From Pseudoalteromonas luteoviolacea H33-S (lineage in GTDB: Bacteria; Pseudomonadota; Gammaproteobacteria; Enterobacterales; Alteromonadaceae): 40,047 bases of DNA. Below are positions 8,570 to 16,756 of the stretch, piece by piece. The position numbers and the translations under genes are program-made. The notes beneath the pieces were generated by a model. It did no database searches and had not been told where the DNA came from. It saw only the letters and a list, made by a program, of their open reading frames with translations. Each line of letters begins with the position of its first letter. The first letter of the stretch is position 1. The stretch covers positions 1-40,047 of the forward strand of contig NZ_AUXY01000094.1 in the NCBI RefSeq assembly GCF_001625695.1, read 5' to 3'.

Positions 8570-9294
8570 TTAGAAATTATATCTAACTGTCACAAAATAA
8601 TTCTCGAATACATCTACGTTTCGGTATGCTGCACTGATAGTAAAGTCATTCGTAAAGTCATTCGTAAAGTCATATGCTAATTCTAGTTTGTAGACAAGTT
8701 CATGTTTATCATCGGCATCTGAAATATGTTGATAACCTAGGCCTGCACTGGCTTTTAAGTTATCTAAAAGCGTAATGTGGTAATTTGCTTCGAGGCCAAA
8801 TGTATTAGTATGGTCTTTATTTTCAATATGTCGATGTTCGCCGTAATAAGTTGAATGTCTGTCAGATTGGTTATTTTCGACAACTGTTTCTTTATATTCA
8901 CGGCTATAGTCATAAGTCATCCTGCCCACAGAACTAACAAACTCTAACAGCGTACCTTGTTCTAGGGGAATGAGATAGGCTGCGCTCAAGTGCCACTGAG
9001 CAAAATCGATTTCCTCTTTTGAGTGCACGTTTAAAGTGTCATTCCAATACAATCCCGAACGGGTACTATCGCGCGATGTTAAAACATACTGAGAGGAAAC
9101 AACCCAGTTTTCGTTAAGCTGCTTGCTTCTACCGTAAATCCATTCAAGTGCATATGGCCATCGCCATCATCATCTTCAATTTTAAATTTGGCGTAGCCTG
9201 CGCCAACGTAATCAAAATTAAACGTATCGCTAGCAAATGTTGCTGTTGAAATTAGAGCACTTGATAATGCTAAGGCAAGTAATTTAATTTTCAT
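8570..9294 (-). pseudogene. Outer-membrane beta-barrel protein, broken by a one-base frameshift
   Basis: Two adjacent frames together encode one secreted barrel protein. The first (9294 to 9079) starts MKIKLLALALSSALISTATFA (signal peptide) and DTFNFDYVGAGYAKFKI, then runs off-frame after VEASSLTK. The second frame carries on without a gap: ENWVVSSQYVLTSRDSTRSG, then YWNDTLN and alternating beta strands, ending in VTVRYNF, the C-terminal aromatic signature of barrels inserted by the Bam machinery. Inserting one base near 9112 (TTAAC-N-GAAAACTGG) restores a product of about 241 residues. The break may be a real mutation or a sequencing error. A 12-bp tandem repeat at 8640-8673 encodes FTND-FTND-FT within a strand or loop. 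The role is unknown. Confidence 0.75.
8640..8673 (-). repeat. 12-bp in-frame tandem repeat
   Basis: The unit GTAAAGTCATTC occurs nearly three times in a row, giving Phe-Thr-Asn-Asp repeats in the barrel protein. Because the unit is a multiple of three, copy-number slippage would change loop length without breaking the frame. Confidence 0.8.
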
Positions 9295-9795
9295 CCCTAT
9301 AGTGTGGTTTTAATCGGCACGAATCATACTGCCCGCTACTCATAAGTAAAGTGATAACGATGAAGCAAGGAAATTTATTATAGTTTTATTATTCAGTGAC
9401 ATAGCGTTGATTTTAGACTCACAAAGCTGATTGAATATTTATCGATCATGTCACCCTTATCATTTGACTTATTTATGAAAAGTCTCGCTTTTATACTTAT
9501 GATATACCGAAAAAAGCACAGGGCTATAAGCTAAATGGGACTTAGACGGTCGATTTTGAAGTAAAAACGGTTGGCGCCAGAAATCCAAAATGTACTGTAT
9601 GTTGGCGTCGTACTGTTCTGTTCACTGGGTGCGCAATAACATAAGCTGCAGTTGGAAAGTATGATTCAAATCATGACTGTGTTTTGCGCTTTAAAGTCTT
9701 TGTTTAAGCTATCAAAGCCTGAGTTTATTGAGTCTAATATAGTTATAGCCTTAGAAAACTATATTGATGATTGTGTCCAGGTGACAGGGTAAAAA
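9295..9795. other. Divergent intergenic region, about 500 bp
   Basis: The region lies between the outward-facing barrel pseudogene and the MaoC-like gene. No credible gene is seen. At 9661-9674 there is ATGATTCAAATCAT, an inverted repeat that matches the spacing of FNR-type sites (TTGAT-N4-ATCAA) at 8 of 10 defined bases. Nothing else stands out. Confidence 0.4.
9661..9674. promoter_or_regulatory. Possible FNR/EtrA-type operator
   Basis: ATGAT-TCAA-ATCAT is a symmetric site centred 128 bases before the MaoC-like ATG. It matches the FNR consensus half-sites except for the outer base of each. One match in AT-rich DNA is weak evidence. Confidence 0.25.
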
Positions 9796-10251
9796 ATGAA
9801 ACTAGAGAATGTTGTGTTTGAAGACATTGAAATAGGACAAAGTGCAATATGTATTCGGCAAGTGAAATCGAGTGACATTCAAGGTTTCGGCATTCAGCCT
9901 GATGCTGAAAGTCTAGATAATTTGGCTTTTCAAGGGACGGTTGTACAGGGAGTCTGGCCAGTTGCACAGATCACTGCGGTCATTGGCTCTCAACTTCCAG
10001 GCCCAGGTGCAGTTTATCTCTCACAAGACTTAAAGTTTGTTTTGCCTGTTGAGGTAGGAGATGTAATTACCACAAAAGTGACTGTGATTGACAAAGATTT
10101 ACAACATGGATCATTGATCATTGATTGCCAATGCAGCAACCAAAGAAAGGAAGAGGTGGTGTTTGGTATTGTAAAGGTCCGCGCTCCTACTGAAGATGCC
10201 TGTATTGAAATTAAATCGGCTAAACAGAAAGTATTGAACTGTGCTTACTAA
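9796..10251 (+). CDS. MaoC-like hot-dog protein without the catalytic Asp/His
   Basis: A 151-residue cytoplasmic protein of the MaoC/(R)-enoyl-CoA hydratase hot-dog fold. It most resembles the hydratase domain of enoyl-CoA hydratase/phosphate acetyltransferase fusions: QGVWPVAQITAVIGSQLPGP (about residues 51-70) followed by YLSQDLKFVLPVEVGD is the typical helix and strand pattern. Active hydratases carry an Asp-x4-His pair in a motif like SGDxNPxHxD. Here that place reads GFGIQPDAESLD (residues 30-41), with neither residue in position and a few residues missing. It may bind acyl-CoA or acyl chains without hydrating them, or act as a thioesterase-like or structural partner. It is monocistronic. 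The ribosome binding site is modest (AGGGT). Confidence 0.75.
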   Translation: MKLENVVFEDIEIGQSAICIRQVKSSDIQGFGIQPDAESLDNLAFQGTVVQGVWPVAQITAVIGSQLPGPGAVYLSQDLKFVLPVEVGDVITTKVTVIDKDLQHGSLIIDCQCSNQRKEEVVFGIVKVRAPTEDACIEIKSAKQKVLNCAY

Positions 10252-10385
10252 CTCAGCTTAGGTGGATTTATTAGACTAACAACATTGATTGATGAGTTTT
10301 AATCAATAAAAACCAGCAATGTGTGGCCGTTGTATTATATTTTTAGAATCGTATATCAAAGGTATGGATATACCGGAAGGTAGAT

Positions 10386-12239
10386 ATGTTTGCACAGCTA
10401 AAAATATCAAGTCGTTTAGGCTTTGGGTTTTGTGTGTTGTTGCTTTTGTTTAGTTGTGCAGTTCTGGTGTCTGTTCAGGCGCTGAATACCGCAGCGGATG
10501 GGTTTAGGGAGTATCGCTCTTTAGCAAGAAACACCAATAATGCGGGAAGAGTTCAAGCCAACCTGTTGACATTACGAATTGCTGCATTGCATTACATCAA
10601 TACCGGCAGTCATATTGCGCTCCAAGAAGAGCGCACCAGAATGTCCACACTCAATGAGTTGCTGGTGAGTGCGCACAAAGATGCTATCAGTAAAGAGCAA
10701 ATCCAAACCTTTATCGATGTAGAAAATTTGGCAAATCAATACGCCAATACCTTTCAGAAAGTGGAAGATAAAATTGCGCAGCGCAATGAGATTGTTCATG
10801 AAAGCCTGAATAAAATGGGGCCTTTGATGGAACAGGATTTGTCAAACATTTTAATTAGTGCTCGCGAAGACAATGATATGGAAGCGGCGTTTTATGCGTC
10901 TTTGGCATTGAGAAACCTACTCTTAGTGAGGCTTCATGTCATCAAGTTTTTAGATACTAATGACAGCGAAGATGTGGATGAAGTCAGCAAGGAGTACAAG
11001 GCATTTATTGCTAACTTGGAAAAGTTAGATGCGCAGCTGCAAAATGAAACTCGACGCCGACACTTTGCCAACGTCAGGCGGCTCGCCCCTAGGTATATGA
11101 ATCAATTTAGTGAGTTAGTCGACGTGATATATACTCGTAACCAGCTCAAACGTGAAAAATTAGATGTGATTGGCCAGCAAGCTGCATACAAAATTGAGTC
11201 GTTAAAACTAAGTATTAAAGATCAGCAAGACACGATGGGGCCTGTACTGCAAAAAGACAATAAAGTGTCCCAGCAGTTTGTGATCTCGGTCAGCGTTTTT
11301 AGCTTGCTGATCGCTATTTTTCTGGCATTCATTATTTCTCGATCTATTACAAAGCCGATTAATGAGGCGGTAGAAATTGCTAATCGGTTAGCAAAGGGAA
11401 GTTTACATTTTAAAAGAAAAATCACGGGGCAAAGTGAAATTGCTAATCTTATGCGCGCTTTACAGGGCATGGCGCAGCAATTCACTCGTGTAATCTATGA
11501 AGTTAAGCAAAGTGCAAGTGCGCTAGAACGATTTTCATCTTTAGTTATTAACACGGCAAAAGAGATGGAGAAAACTGCAGCTTCACAGGAGCGCAGTGTC
11601 ACTGATACCAAACTTGCAGTTGGTTCGATAAGCGACTCGATTAAATCAAATAGTGACTATGCATTGGCAACTGAGCAAGTCGCAATTAACACTGCGCAAG
11701 AGGCAAATGAAGGTGGAAAAAAGGTCAAGACAACCATTGAAGCCATGAAAAGCATTGCTGAGCAGGTAAAAATTATTGACGAGATTGCCTATCAAACAAA
11801 TTTGTTGGCGTTAAATGCAACCATTGAAGCGTCTCGAGCAGGTATTCATGGTAAAGGGTTTGCTGTGGTAGCTAGTGAGGTGCGCAAGCTCTCAGAGCGC
11901 TGCCAAAGTGCATCGGAAAGAATTGGTAAAAGAGCGGGTGAGAGCGTGAGTTTAGCTGAAAATGCCGGGGCGCAACTTGAAACCATTATTCCTGCGGCAA
12001 ATAAAACATCGCACTTGGTGCAAAATATAATGGAAATATCAAAGCAGCAAGAAGTAGGGTTGAGTCAAATTAATCAAACTGTCGAGGCGGTAGATACTGC
12101 ATCTAAACGTTCAACGCAAGCGAGTAATGATTTGTCCAGTTCAGTTAAGGGCATTGTCGCTTTATCAGAAAGACTGCGAACATCCGCTTCATTTTTTAAA
12201 TTATCTCACCAATCAATGCCTTTACGCGGGTTAAAGTGA
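10386..12239 (+). CDS. Methyl-accepting chemotaxis protein
   Basis: A transmembrane chemoreceptor of 617 residues that relays ligand binding to CheA/CheW. TM1 lies about residues 13-33. An all-helical periplasmic sensor of roughly 260 residues follows, long enough for the double four-helix-bundle (HBM) type. TM2 is about 297-320 (VSVFSLLIAIFLAFII), a HAMP linker follows from SRSITKPINEAVEIANRLAKG, and a long cytoplasmic coiled coil completes it. The kinase-contacting tip is nearly perfect: EIAYQTNLLALNATIEASRA and GKGFAVVASEVRKLSE at about 465-505. There is no C-terminal CheR-tether pentapeptide. GGAAGG lies well placed before the ATG. It is monocistronic, away from other chemotaxis genes, as is usual for receptors. 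The ligand is unknown. Confidence 0.93.
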   Translation: MFAQLKISSRLGFGFCVLLLLFSCAVLVSVQALNTAADGFREYRSLARNTNNAGRVQANLLTLRIAALHYINTGSHIALQEERTRMSTLNELLVSAHKDAISKEQIQTFIDVENLANQYANTFQKVEDKIAQRNEIVHESLNKMGPLMEQDLSNILISAREDNDMEAAFYASLALRNLLLVRLHVIKFLDTNDSEDVDEVSKEYKAFIANLEKLDAQLQNETRRRHFANVRRLAPRYMNQFSELVDVIYTRNQLKREKLDVIGQQAAYKIESLKLSIKDQQDTMGPVLQKDNKVSQQFVISVSVFSLLIAIFLAFIISRSITKPINEAVEIANRLAKGSLHFKRKITGQSEIANLMRALQGMAQQFTRVIYEVKQSASALERFSSLVINTAKEMEKTAASQERSVTDTKLAVGSISDSIKSNSDYALATEQVAINTAQEANEGGKKVKTTIEAMKSIAEQVKIIDEIAYQTNLLALNATIEASRAGIHGKGFAVVASEVRKLSERCQSASERIGKRAGESVSLAENAGAQLETIIPAANKTSHLVQNIMEISKQQEVGLSQINQTVEAVDTASKRSTQASNDLSSSVKGIVALSERLRTSASFFKLSHQSMPLRGLK

Positions 12240-12274
12240 AGCATTGCAAGTTGAGTCTGTGACTTCTAAATCAA

Positions 12275-12314
12275 ATTATTGGGTAGTGAAGTTGTTCATT
12301 CACTACCCAATAAT
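12275..12314. terminator. Two-way terminator, perfect 16-bp stem
   Basis: ATTATTGGGTAGTGAA (12275-12290) and its exact complement TTCACTACCCAATAAT (12299-12314) enclose an 8-nt loop. It lies between the convergent chemoreceptor and sugar dehydrogenase genes, just before the latter's stop codon at 12316. Confidence 0.75.
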
Positions 12315-12315
12315 G

Positions 12316-13737
12316 TTATTTTACGGCACTGAGAGCGACGATTTTACTTTGGTTACTTTTTCGGTCGTTGATCGTGATGTACAGCTCTCCTGTGGGGGCT
12401 GTTACCACGTCTCTTATACGACCAAGTCCTTTTAATATGATTTCATCATCCACAACACGGTTGTTTTTTATTCTCAGACGGTGAAGTTGTTTTTTGGCAA
12501 GGCTGCCTACAAAGAGATCGCCTTCCCAGTTTTTGAATTGCTTACCAGTATAAAAATTCATACCGGCGACAGCGATGGAAGGTGTCCATTGGTGCACTGG
12601 TAGTTGCATACCAGGTAAATCGGTGTGAGGCGTGATTGGTGAACCATCGTAATTCATGCCAAAAGTGACTTTTGGCCATCCATAGTTGACGCCCTTATTA
12701 ATAAGATTCAGCTCATCCCCTCCCCTTGGTCCGTGTTCTGTAGACCAAACCTGGTTTGTCGTAGGATGAATGACTAGGCCTTGAGGGTTACGATTACCGT
12801 ACGTCCAAATGGTTTTTAAGCTGTCTTTTTGATTATAAAAAGGGTTATCTTTGGGGATGCGTCCATCTTTGTATATTCGGTGGATTTTACCATTTTGTGT
12901 TTTTAGGTTTTGTGCGTCATCCTGGTGCCCCTCATCACCATTGGTAAAGTATAAATAGTTTCCATCAATGGCAAAACGCGAGCCAAAGTGCCAGCCACGG
13001 TTTTTATGTGTTTGCTTGGGTGCTTCAAACAAGGTTTGTTGCTCTGTCCATTGGCCATTCTTAATTTTTCCACGTACAATCGATGTAATGCCAATATCCC
13101 TATTTGCCTCATTTTTCCCTGTCTTTTTGCTATATGACAAATAAATCCAACCATTTTTTAGGTAATCTGGATCTGGTAAAACATCTAATAAACCACCTTG
13201 TCCTCGGTGCCATACTTCAGGCGTGTCCTTGATCTTCGTACGCTTGCCTTTGGGGTTTAGGTGCCATAGTTCACCCTCTCTTAGGGTATACAATAAACTG
13301 CCATCTGGTAGAAAATCCATTGCCCAAATAATGCCGCTAGTAGACAGAACTTCTCGGGTATTGACATCATGAAGCGCAGTTTTGAATTGTTTGCTTAACG
13401 TAGGAGTTTGGATTTTTGCCGTATCAGCATTGTAACTCGTTTCTCTGATATAAACGACGAGTGTACGAATGGTTTCTTCTGATAGGGCGTGTCCAAATGC
13501 GGGCATACCGCGATCTACTAGGCCGTTTTTTATGGCGTTGGTCAATGCATCATCAGAGCCATCTGTTATCCAATTGGCATCTAATAATGAGCTTGCCATG
13601 GCCCCTTGCAATTGCGCTCCATGGCACGAGGCGCAATTGGCCTTATAGACATCTTCGACTTTTTCATTTGCTGATACAGCAGAGGTTGTCGTGTTCGCTA
13701 CGACAAGGATACTTGCTAAATAGTTTATCGTTTTCAT
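12316..13737 (-). CDS. Cytochrome c-fused PQQ-dependent sugar dehydrogenase
   Basis: A periplasmic dehydrogenase of 473 residues. A signal peptide (to about residue 23) is followed by a small class I cytochrome c domain with heme site Cys35-Ala-Ser-Cys38-His39 and a probable axial Met78 in RGMPAFG. Then comes a six-bladed beta-propeller of the glucose/sorbosone dehydrogenase family. The propeller shows the PQQ-site hallmarks of the E. coli aldose sugar dehydrogenase YliI: HRGQGGLLDVLPDP, GNRNPQGLV, EHGPRGGDELNLINKGVNYG and GRIRDVVTAP. The fused heme would pass electrons from PQQ to the respiratory chain. The frame opens at a GTG at 13749; the ATG at 13737 gives a cleaner signal peptide and is preferred. 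No PQQ synthesis genes are nearby, so PQQ may be made elsewhere or imported. Confidence 0.88.
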   Translation of the reverse strand: MKTINYLASILVVANTTTSAVSANEKVEDVYKANCASCHGAQLQGAMASSLLDANWITDGSDDALTNAIKNGLVDRGMPAFGHALSEETIRTLVVYIRETSYNADTAKIQTPTLSKQFKTALHDVNTREVLSTSGIIWAMDFLPDGSLLYTLREGELWHLNPKGKRTKIKDTPEVWHRGQGGLLDVLPDPDYLKNGWIYLSYSKKTGKNEANRDIGITSIVRGKIKNGQWTEQQTLFEAPKQTHKNRGWHFGSRFAIDGNYLYFTNGDEGHQDDAQNLKTQNGKIHRIYKDGRIPKDNPFYNQKDSLKTIWTYGNRNPQGLVIHPTTNQVWSTEHGPRGGDELNLINKGVNYGWPKVTFGMNYDGSPITPHTDLPGMQLPVHQWTPSIAVAGMNFYTGKQFKNWEGDLFVGSLAKKQLHRLRIKNNRVVDDEIILKGLGRIRDVVTAPTGELYITINDRKSNQSKIVALSAVK

Positions 13738-13925
13738 TGTTATACGCACGTATTTTACTTACAGCTAATGAGTATAAATGGTTAGCAAAAATATAGAACG
13801 CTTTATTCGATGAGTGAGTGACGATTTTGTAACGTTAAATAACAGAGCTACGCCTATGTTGTTACATTATGAATATTTTGATACGGTTGTTTTGGCTAAA
13901 AAACAAACTAAAAGGAAAGTTAATA

Positions 13926-14108
13926 ATGAAACTCAAATTACTAAAAAGAAACTTCAAAGAGCTGAGCCAGTTAAATACATTGATGCAGCAAAATACACCA
14001 AAAATTGCGGGTGGTCGTTATTACTATACAGACATCGATTGTGATAGAACTAATAAAGGGTGTGTCGCGACAGAGACATGTCGGGCTTGCGGCTCACGAC
14101 GCTGCTAA
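13926..14108 (+). CDS. Short double-glycine leader peptide, candidate RiPP precursor
   Basis: A 60-residue peptide. An AAAGGAAAG ribosome binding site sits before the ATG at 13926; upstream in-frame starts lack one. The N-terminal part MKLKLLKRNFKELSQLN is short, basic and amphipathic, and ends in KIAGG at residues 26-30, the typical leader and double-glycine cut site of small secreted or modified peptides. After the cut a 30-residue core would remain. It starts RYYYTDID and contains five Cys (39, 46, 52, 55, 60), four Thr and one Ser, which is suitable for thioether or disulfide cross-linking. A textbook terminator follows nine bases after the stop. No lanthionine synthetase or peptide exporter lies in the window, so any modifying or export enzymes must be elsewhere. 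The function is unknown. Confidence 0.65.
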   Translation: MKLKLLKRNFKELSQLNTLMQQNTPKIAGGRYYYTDIDCDRTNKGCVATETCRACGSRRC

Positions 14109-14116
14109 CATATATG

Positions 14117-14141
14117 AAGACGCCATTTTGGCGTCTTTTTT
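14117..14141 (+). terminator. Rho-independent terminator of the short peptide gene
   Basis: AAGACGCCA (14117-14125) pairs with TGGCGTCTT (14129-14137) around a TTT loop and is followed by more T. This is a textbook intrinsic terminator on the plus strand, and the strongest evidence that the short peptide gene is a real transcription unit. Confidence 0.9.
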
Positions 14142-14150
14142 GTTGTTTAC

Positions 14151-15806
14151 TTAAAAATAAGCGAGGCGCATAAAAGTATCTCTATGCTTGTCAAATTGCA
14201 CTGGGTTTTGAGTTTTTAAGCTTTCTAGTGACTCTAAGGACATAGGTGTTGCACTGCCGTCGTAAGCATTATCAGTGCCAAATAAAACTTGGCTCTCGAT
14301 CGTTGAGAGATTGAAGTTCAGCCCCTCGAGTTTAGCAATACAATCTGTATTTGGCTGCTGCCAAATATTATTTAAAAAGCTTTGCATCACGTCGACGCCA
14401 CAGTTATTACCACTGGCCGTATTTGCCGGAGATTCAAAGATCACTGCGTGTGGTATCTCGGGAAACTCAATATATCGTTGGTTTATGTTGGTAAAAGTTT
14501 TTTTAAACTCATGCGCATAGCTATGTGGTGTCTGTAAGTCCAAATCGCCATTTAAGACTAATGTGGGTATATAATGTTGAACATCAGCATACACAAATTG
14601 ATTACTGTATCTATTGCCCCATACATCTTTTTGGATATAGCGGCTATAAAGCAGGTTCTTAGGTATACAGGCAACAGCGTCTTGGCAATATTCAAGTCGC
14701 TCTGAAAGGGTTCTTGGTTCAAAGCTAATTTCATTATGTGTTATGAGGCTGGAAAGTACCTGTGAAAAATTACGCGGATGATCCGGCTCAATGGCCATTA
14801 GCTTGCGCCCAACGCCTTCAAAAATATACTGATGTAAGTTATTAAGTGCGATAACATCATCTTGGTTACAGCGTGCCAATCTATAATAGGTTGGCATCAG
14901 TGCGCCTTCTACCGACCGCATCATGAGTAAAGTTGAGAGCGCTTGTAAGGAATCTCGATTAAACTTTGCTTCACTACAGTGAGAGTGTGAGTACACCTTG
15001 TTTAAAAGTTGCTTTATTGTCGCCTCAGAGTTGGCACCAATCTTATTGCGACATAGTGGATCATTATCACAATATTGGGCTAGCCCACTGAAGATATAGT
15101 TGGCATTTTCATCCCATAAATCTAAGCTAAACCCTTTTGATGGCACAATTGAGTCCAACACAATTGCCTGCGCTCCCTGAGGGGCAACTTGAGTAAAACG
15201 CTGTGCCCAAAGTGTGCCGTATGACGCGCCATAGACATATGTTGGTAACCAATTTGTCGCTCTGCTTTTATCTATCGCGTAAGCTAAATCGTGAGCGGCT
15301 CCTGTGGTGTTAAAATGAAATAAATTCTCTCCCCACTGGTTATATAGCTCGTTATAGCATGCTTTTTGATACTGTAAATAATCTCCTTGAAATTGGTTTG
15401 GGCAAGATAAATGTGTTGACCAGCCAACGCCGCGATGTTCTAAAATATATAAATCATAATCCTGTGTGTATTGTGAGAGCGTTGTGTTGTAGTGCGTGGC
15501 GTAAAAGCTGGCAGAATAGCCTGGTCCACCTTGTAAAAACCAAATTTGACCTTTTGGGTCTGTACTTTTGGCAGGGTATTTTGAAACCATGATATCTATC
15601 TGTTCACCGTCTGGTTTATCCCAGTTAACAGGTACTTTTGCAAAAGAACAGAGATTACGATTGTCTGGTGTTTTAAACGTTGAGGGGCAGTCGCCCCAAT
15701 TAAAGTTAACGTAGCGGTTGAATTCTGATTTATTAGCTTCTGCAAATGAAGCGTACGAACTGCTCAAAACAGCTAAACCGAATAGTGCTAATTTTATTTT
15801 ATACAT
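14151..15806 (-). CDS. Secreted alpha/beta-hydrolase, S33 tripeptidyl-peptidase type
   Basis: A 551-residue exported hydrolase. A signal peptide spans about residues 1-22 (cleavage near ASFA). The oxyanion segment FLQGGPGYSAS and the LEHRGVGWST strand are typical of the proline-iminopeptidase/tripeptidyl-aminopeptidase (S33) group. The nucleophile elbow is YGASYGT with Ser195. The C-terminal TAP-like region supplies the probable Asp (NGDLDLQTP) and His (EIPHAVIF). A Cys-rich cap, including CDNDPLC, suggests disulfides. Such enzymes remove short peptides from free N-termini, so a nutritional role outside the cytoplasm is likely. AAGGA precedes the ATG. It converges with the small double-glycine peptide gene; a processing link is possible but unsupported. 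Confidence 0.85.
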   Translation of the reverse strand: MYKIKLALFGLAVLSSSYASFAEANKSEFNRYVNFNWGDCPSTFKTPDNRNLCSFAKVPVNWDKPDGEQIDIMVSKYPAKSTDPKGQIWFLQGGPGYSASFYATHYNTTLSQYTQDYDLYILEHRGVGWSTHLSCPNQFQGDYLQYQKACYNELYNQWGENLFHFNTTGAAHDLAYAIDKSRATNWLPTYVYGASYGTLWAQRFTQVAPQGAQAIVLDSIVPSKGFSLDLWDENANYIFSGLAQYCDNDPLCRNKIGANSEATIKQLLNKVYSHSHCSEAKFNRDSLQALSTLLMMRSVEGALMPTYYRLARCNQDDVIALNNLHQYIFEGVGRKLMAIEPDHPRNFSQVLSSLITHNEISFEPRTLSERLEYCQDAVACIPKNLLYSRYIQKDVWGNRYSNQFVYADVQHYIPTLVLNGDLDLQTPHSYAHEFKKTFTNINQRYIEFPEIPHAVIFESPANTASGNNCGVDVMQSFLNNIWQQPNTDCIAKLEGLNFNLSTIESQVLFGTDNAYDGSATPMSLESLESLKTQNPVQFDKHRDTFMRLAYF

Positions 15807-15974
15807 GCTGATCCTTTTTGATGATTGACGTGATTTACCAACTGGCTAAAAATCACACTTCACACATATAAAATGTTTATTTATTGTAAAAATAACGTTT
15901 TTGTAAAATTTATTTAGTTTTAAAGTGGCCGTTTCAAGCACACTAAGCTCTTTTACTTTAAGGCAAGATGCTTC

Positions 15975-16538
15975 TCAGGGATGGTTCATTGCATCTAGTT
16001 CAAACGTATTCGGTCCATCGGTTGTATGAAAGAGGCCTGTAGAGAGGTTTTTTCCACGGATGAAAAACTTAAAAATATTGGAGCGTAAAGAGAGGTCTCT
16101 CAACGAATGCCCGGCTTCGATTGTATAGTTGATTAAAGCTTTTTGTTTGTTGGTCACATTAACATCAACTAAGATCCTTGGTTGAGTTGAATCCGTTTCA
16201 CTGGCTAATTCTACTGGTATAACAGATGAAGAAGGTGGAAAAATAATGTCTACAAATTCCCAGTTTGGATCTTGCATCACTAACTCCAAGCTCAATGAAT
16301 GTGGGGTCTGAGTATTGCTCCTATCTACAAAATTAACTGCGGGCGCTATTTGCAAGCTGTGTAGACGGGCATTTGAATGGCTGCAGGGATCTAATTCAAT
16401 TTGCCAGACTCTATCATCTGGATCAATAAGTGCGCTATGTTGTGAAAATGAAGAGGTTGTGAACCATAATGGTACTGGTTCTGTTGTATCTATAATCGGA
16501 TGTACACACCGATATATGTGGCTTGTTTGTTGAGTCAT
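15975..16538 (-). CDS. Protein of unknown function
   Basis: A 187-residue soluble protein that I cannot place in a family. It has no signal peptide and no membrane segment. Predicted structure is mostly beta strands (WQIELDP, SLSLELVM, ILVDVNV, INYTIEAG), suggesting one or two beta-sandwich domains. Four-residue stretches rich in Ser/Pro (FPPSSSVIP) link them. The ribosome binding site upstream of the ATG at 16538 is weak (AGAGC), so the start is uncertain. It is transcribed in the same direction as the S33 peptidase with a 168-bp gap, probably separately. Confidence 0.5.
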   Translation of the reverse strand: MTQQTSHIYRCVHPIIDTTEPVPLWFTTSSFSQHSALIDPDDRVWQIELDPCSHSNARLHSLQIAPAVNFVDRSNTQTPHSLSLELVMQDPNWEFVDIIFPPSSSVIPVELASETDSTQPRILVDVNVTNKQKALINYTIEAGHSLRDLSLRSNIFKFFIRGKNLSTGLFHTTDGPNTFELDAMNHP

Positions 16539-16719
16539 ATTTCATTTAGCTCTATGTTTTTTATAAATATTACTCGTTTATAAATTGTTTCGGAGGACAG
16601 TCTGTGCCCTCCTAAGCTAAATAATTGAATATGAGAGTAGAAATCCTTTGCGTAAAAGTTTGAGTTAAATAAATAAATTAATAATATTCTGTTTAACTGA
16701 ATTTAAAGTGGTTTTAACA

Positions 16720-16749
16720 TTGACATGACACACTCCAAATACCTAATAT
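16720..16749 (+). promoter_or_regulatory. Sigma70-type promoter
   Basis: A perfect -35 TTGACA at 16720-16725, an 18-bp spacer and a -10-like TAATAT at 16744-16749 (4 of 6). Transcription would begin near 16756 and run into the hairpins that follow. Confidence 0.5.
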
Positions 16750-16756
16750 AGGTCCC

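Noticed and set aside
12244..12435. Plus-strand open frame after the chemoreceptor
   Set aside because: It runs through a strong two-way terminator into the antisense of the sugar dehydrogenase and has no ribosome binding site.
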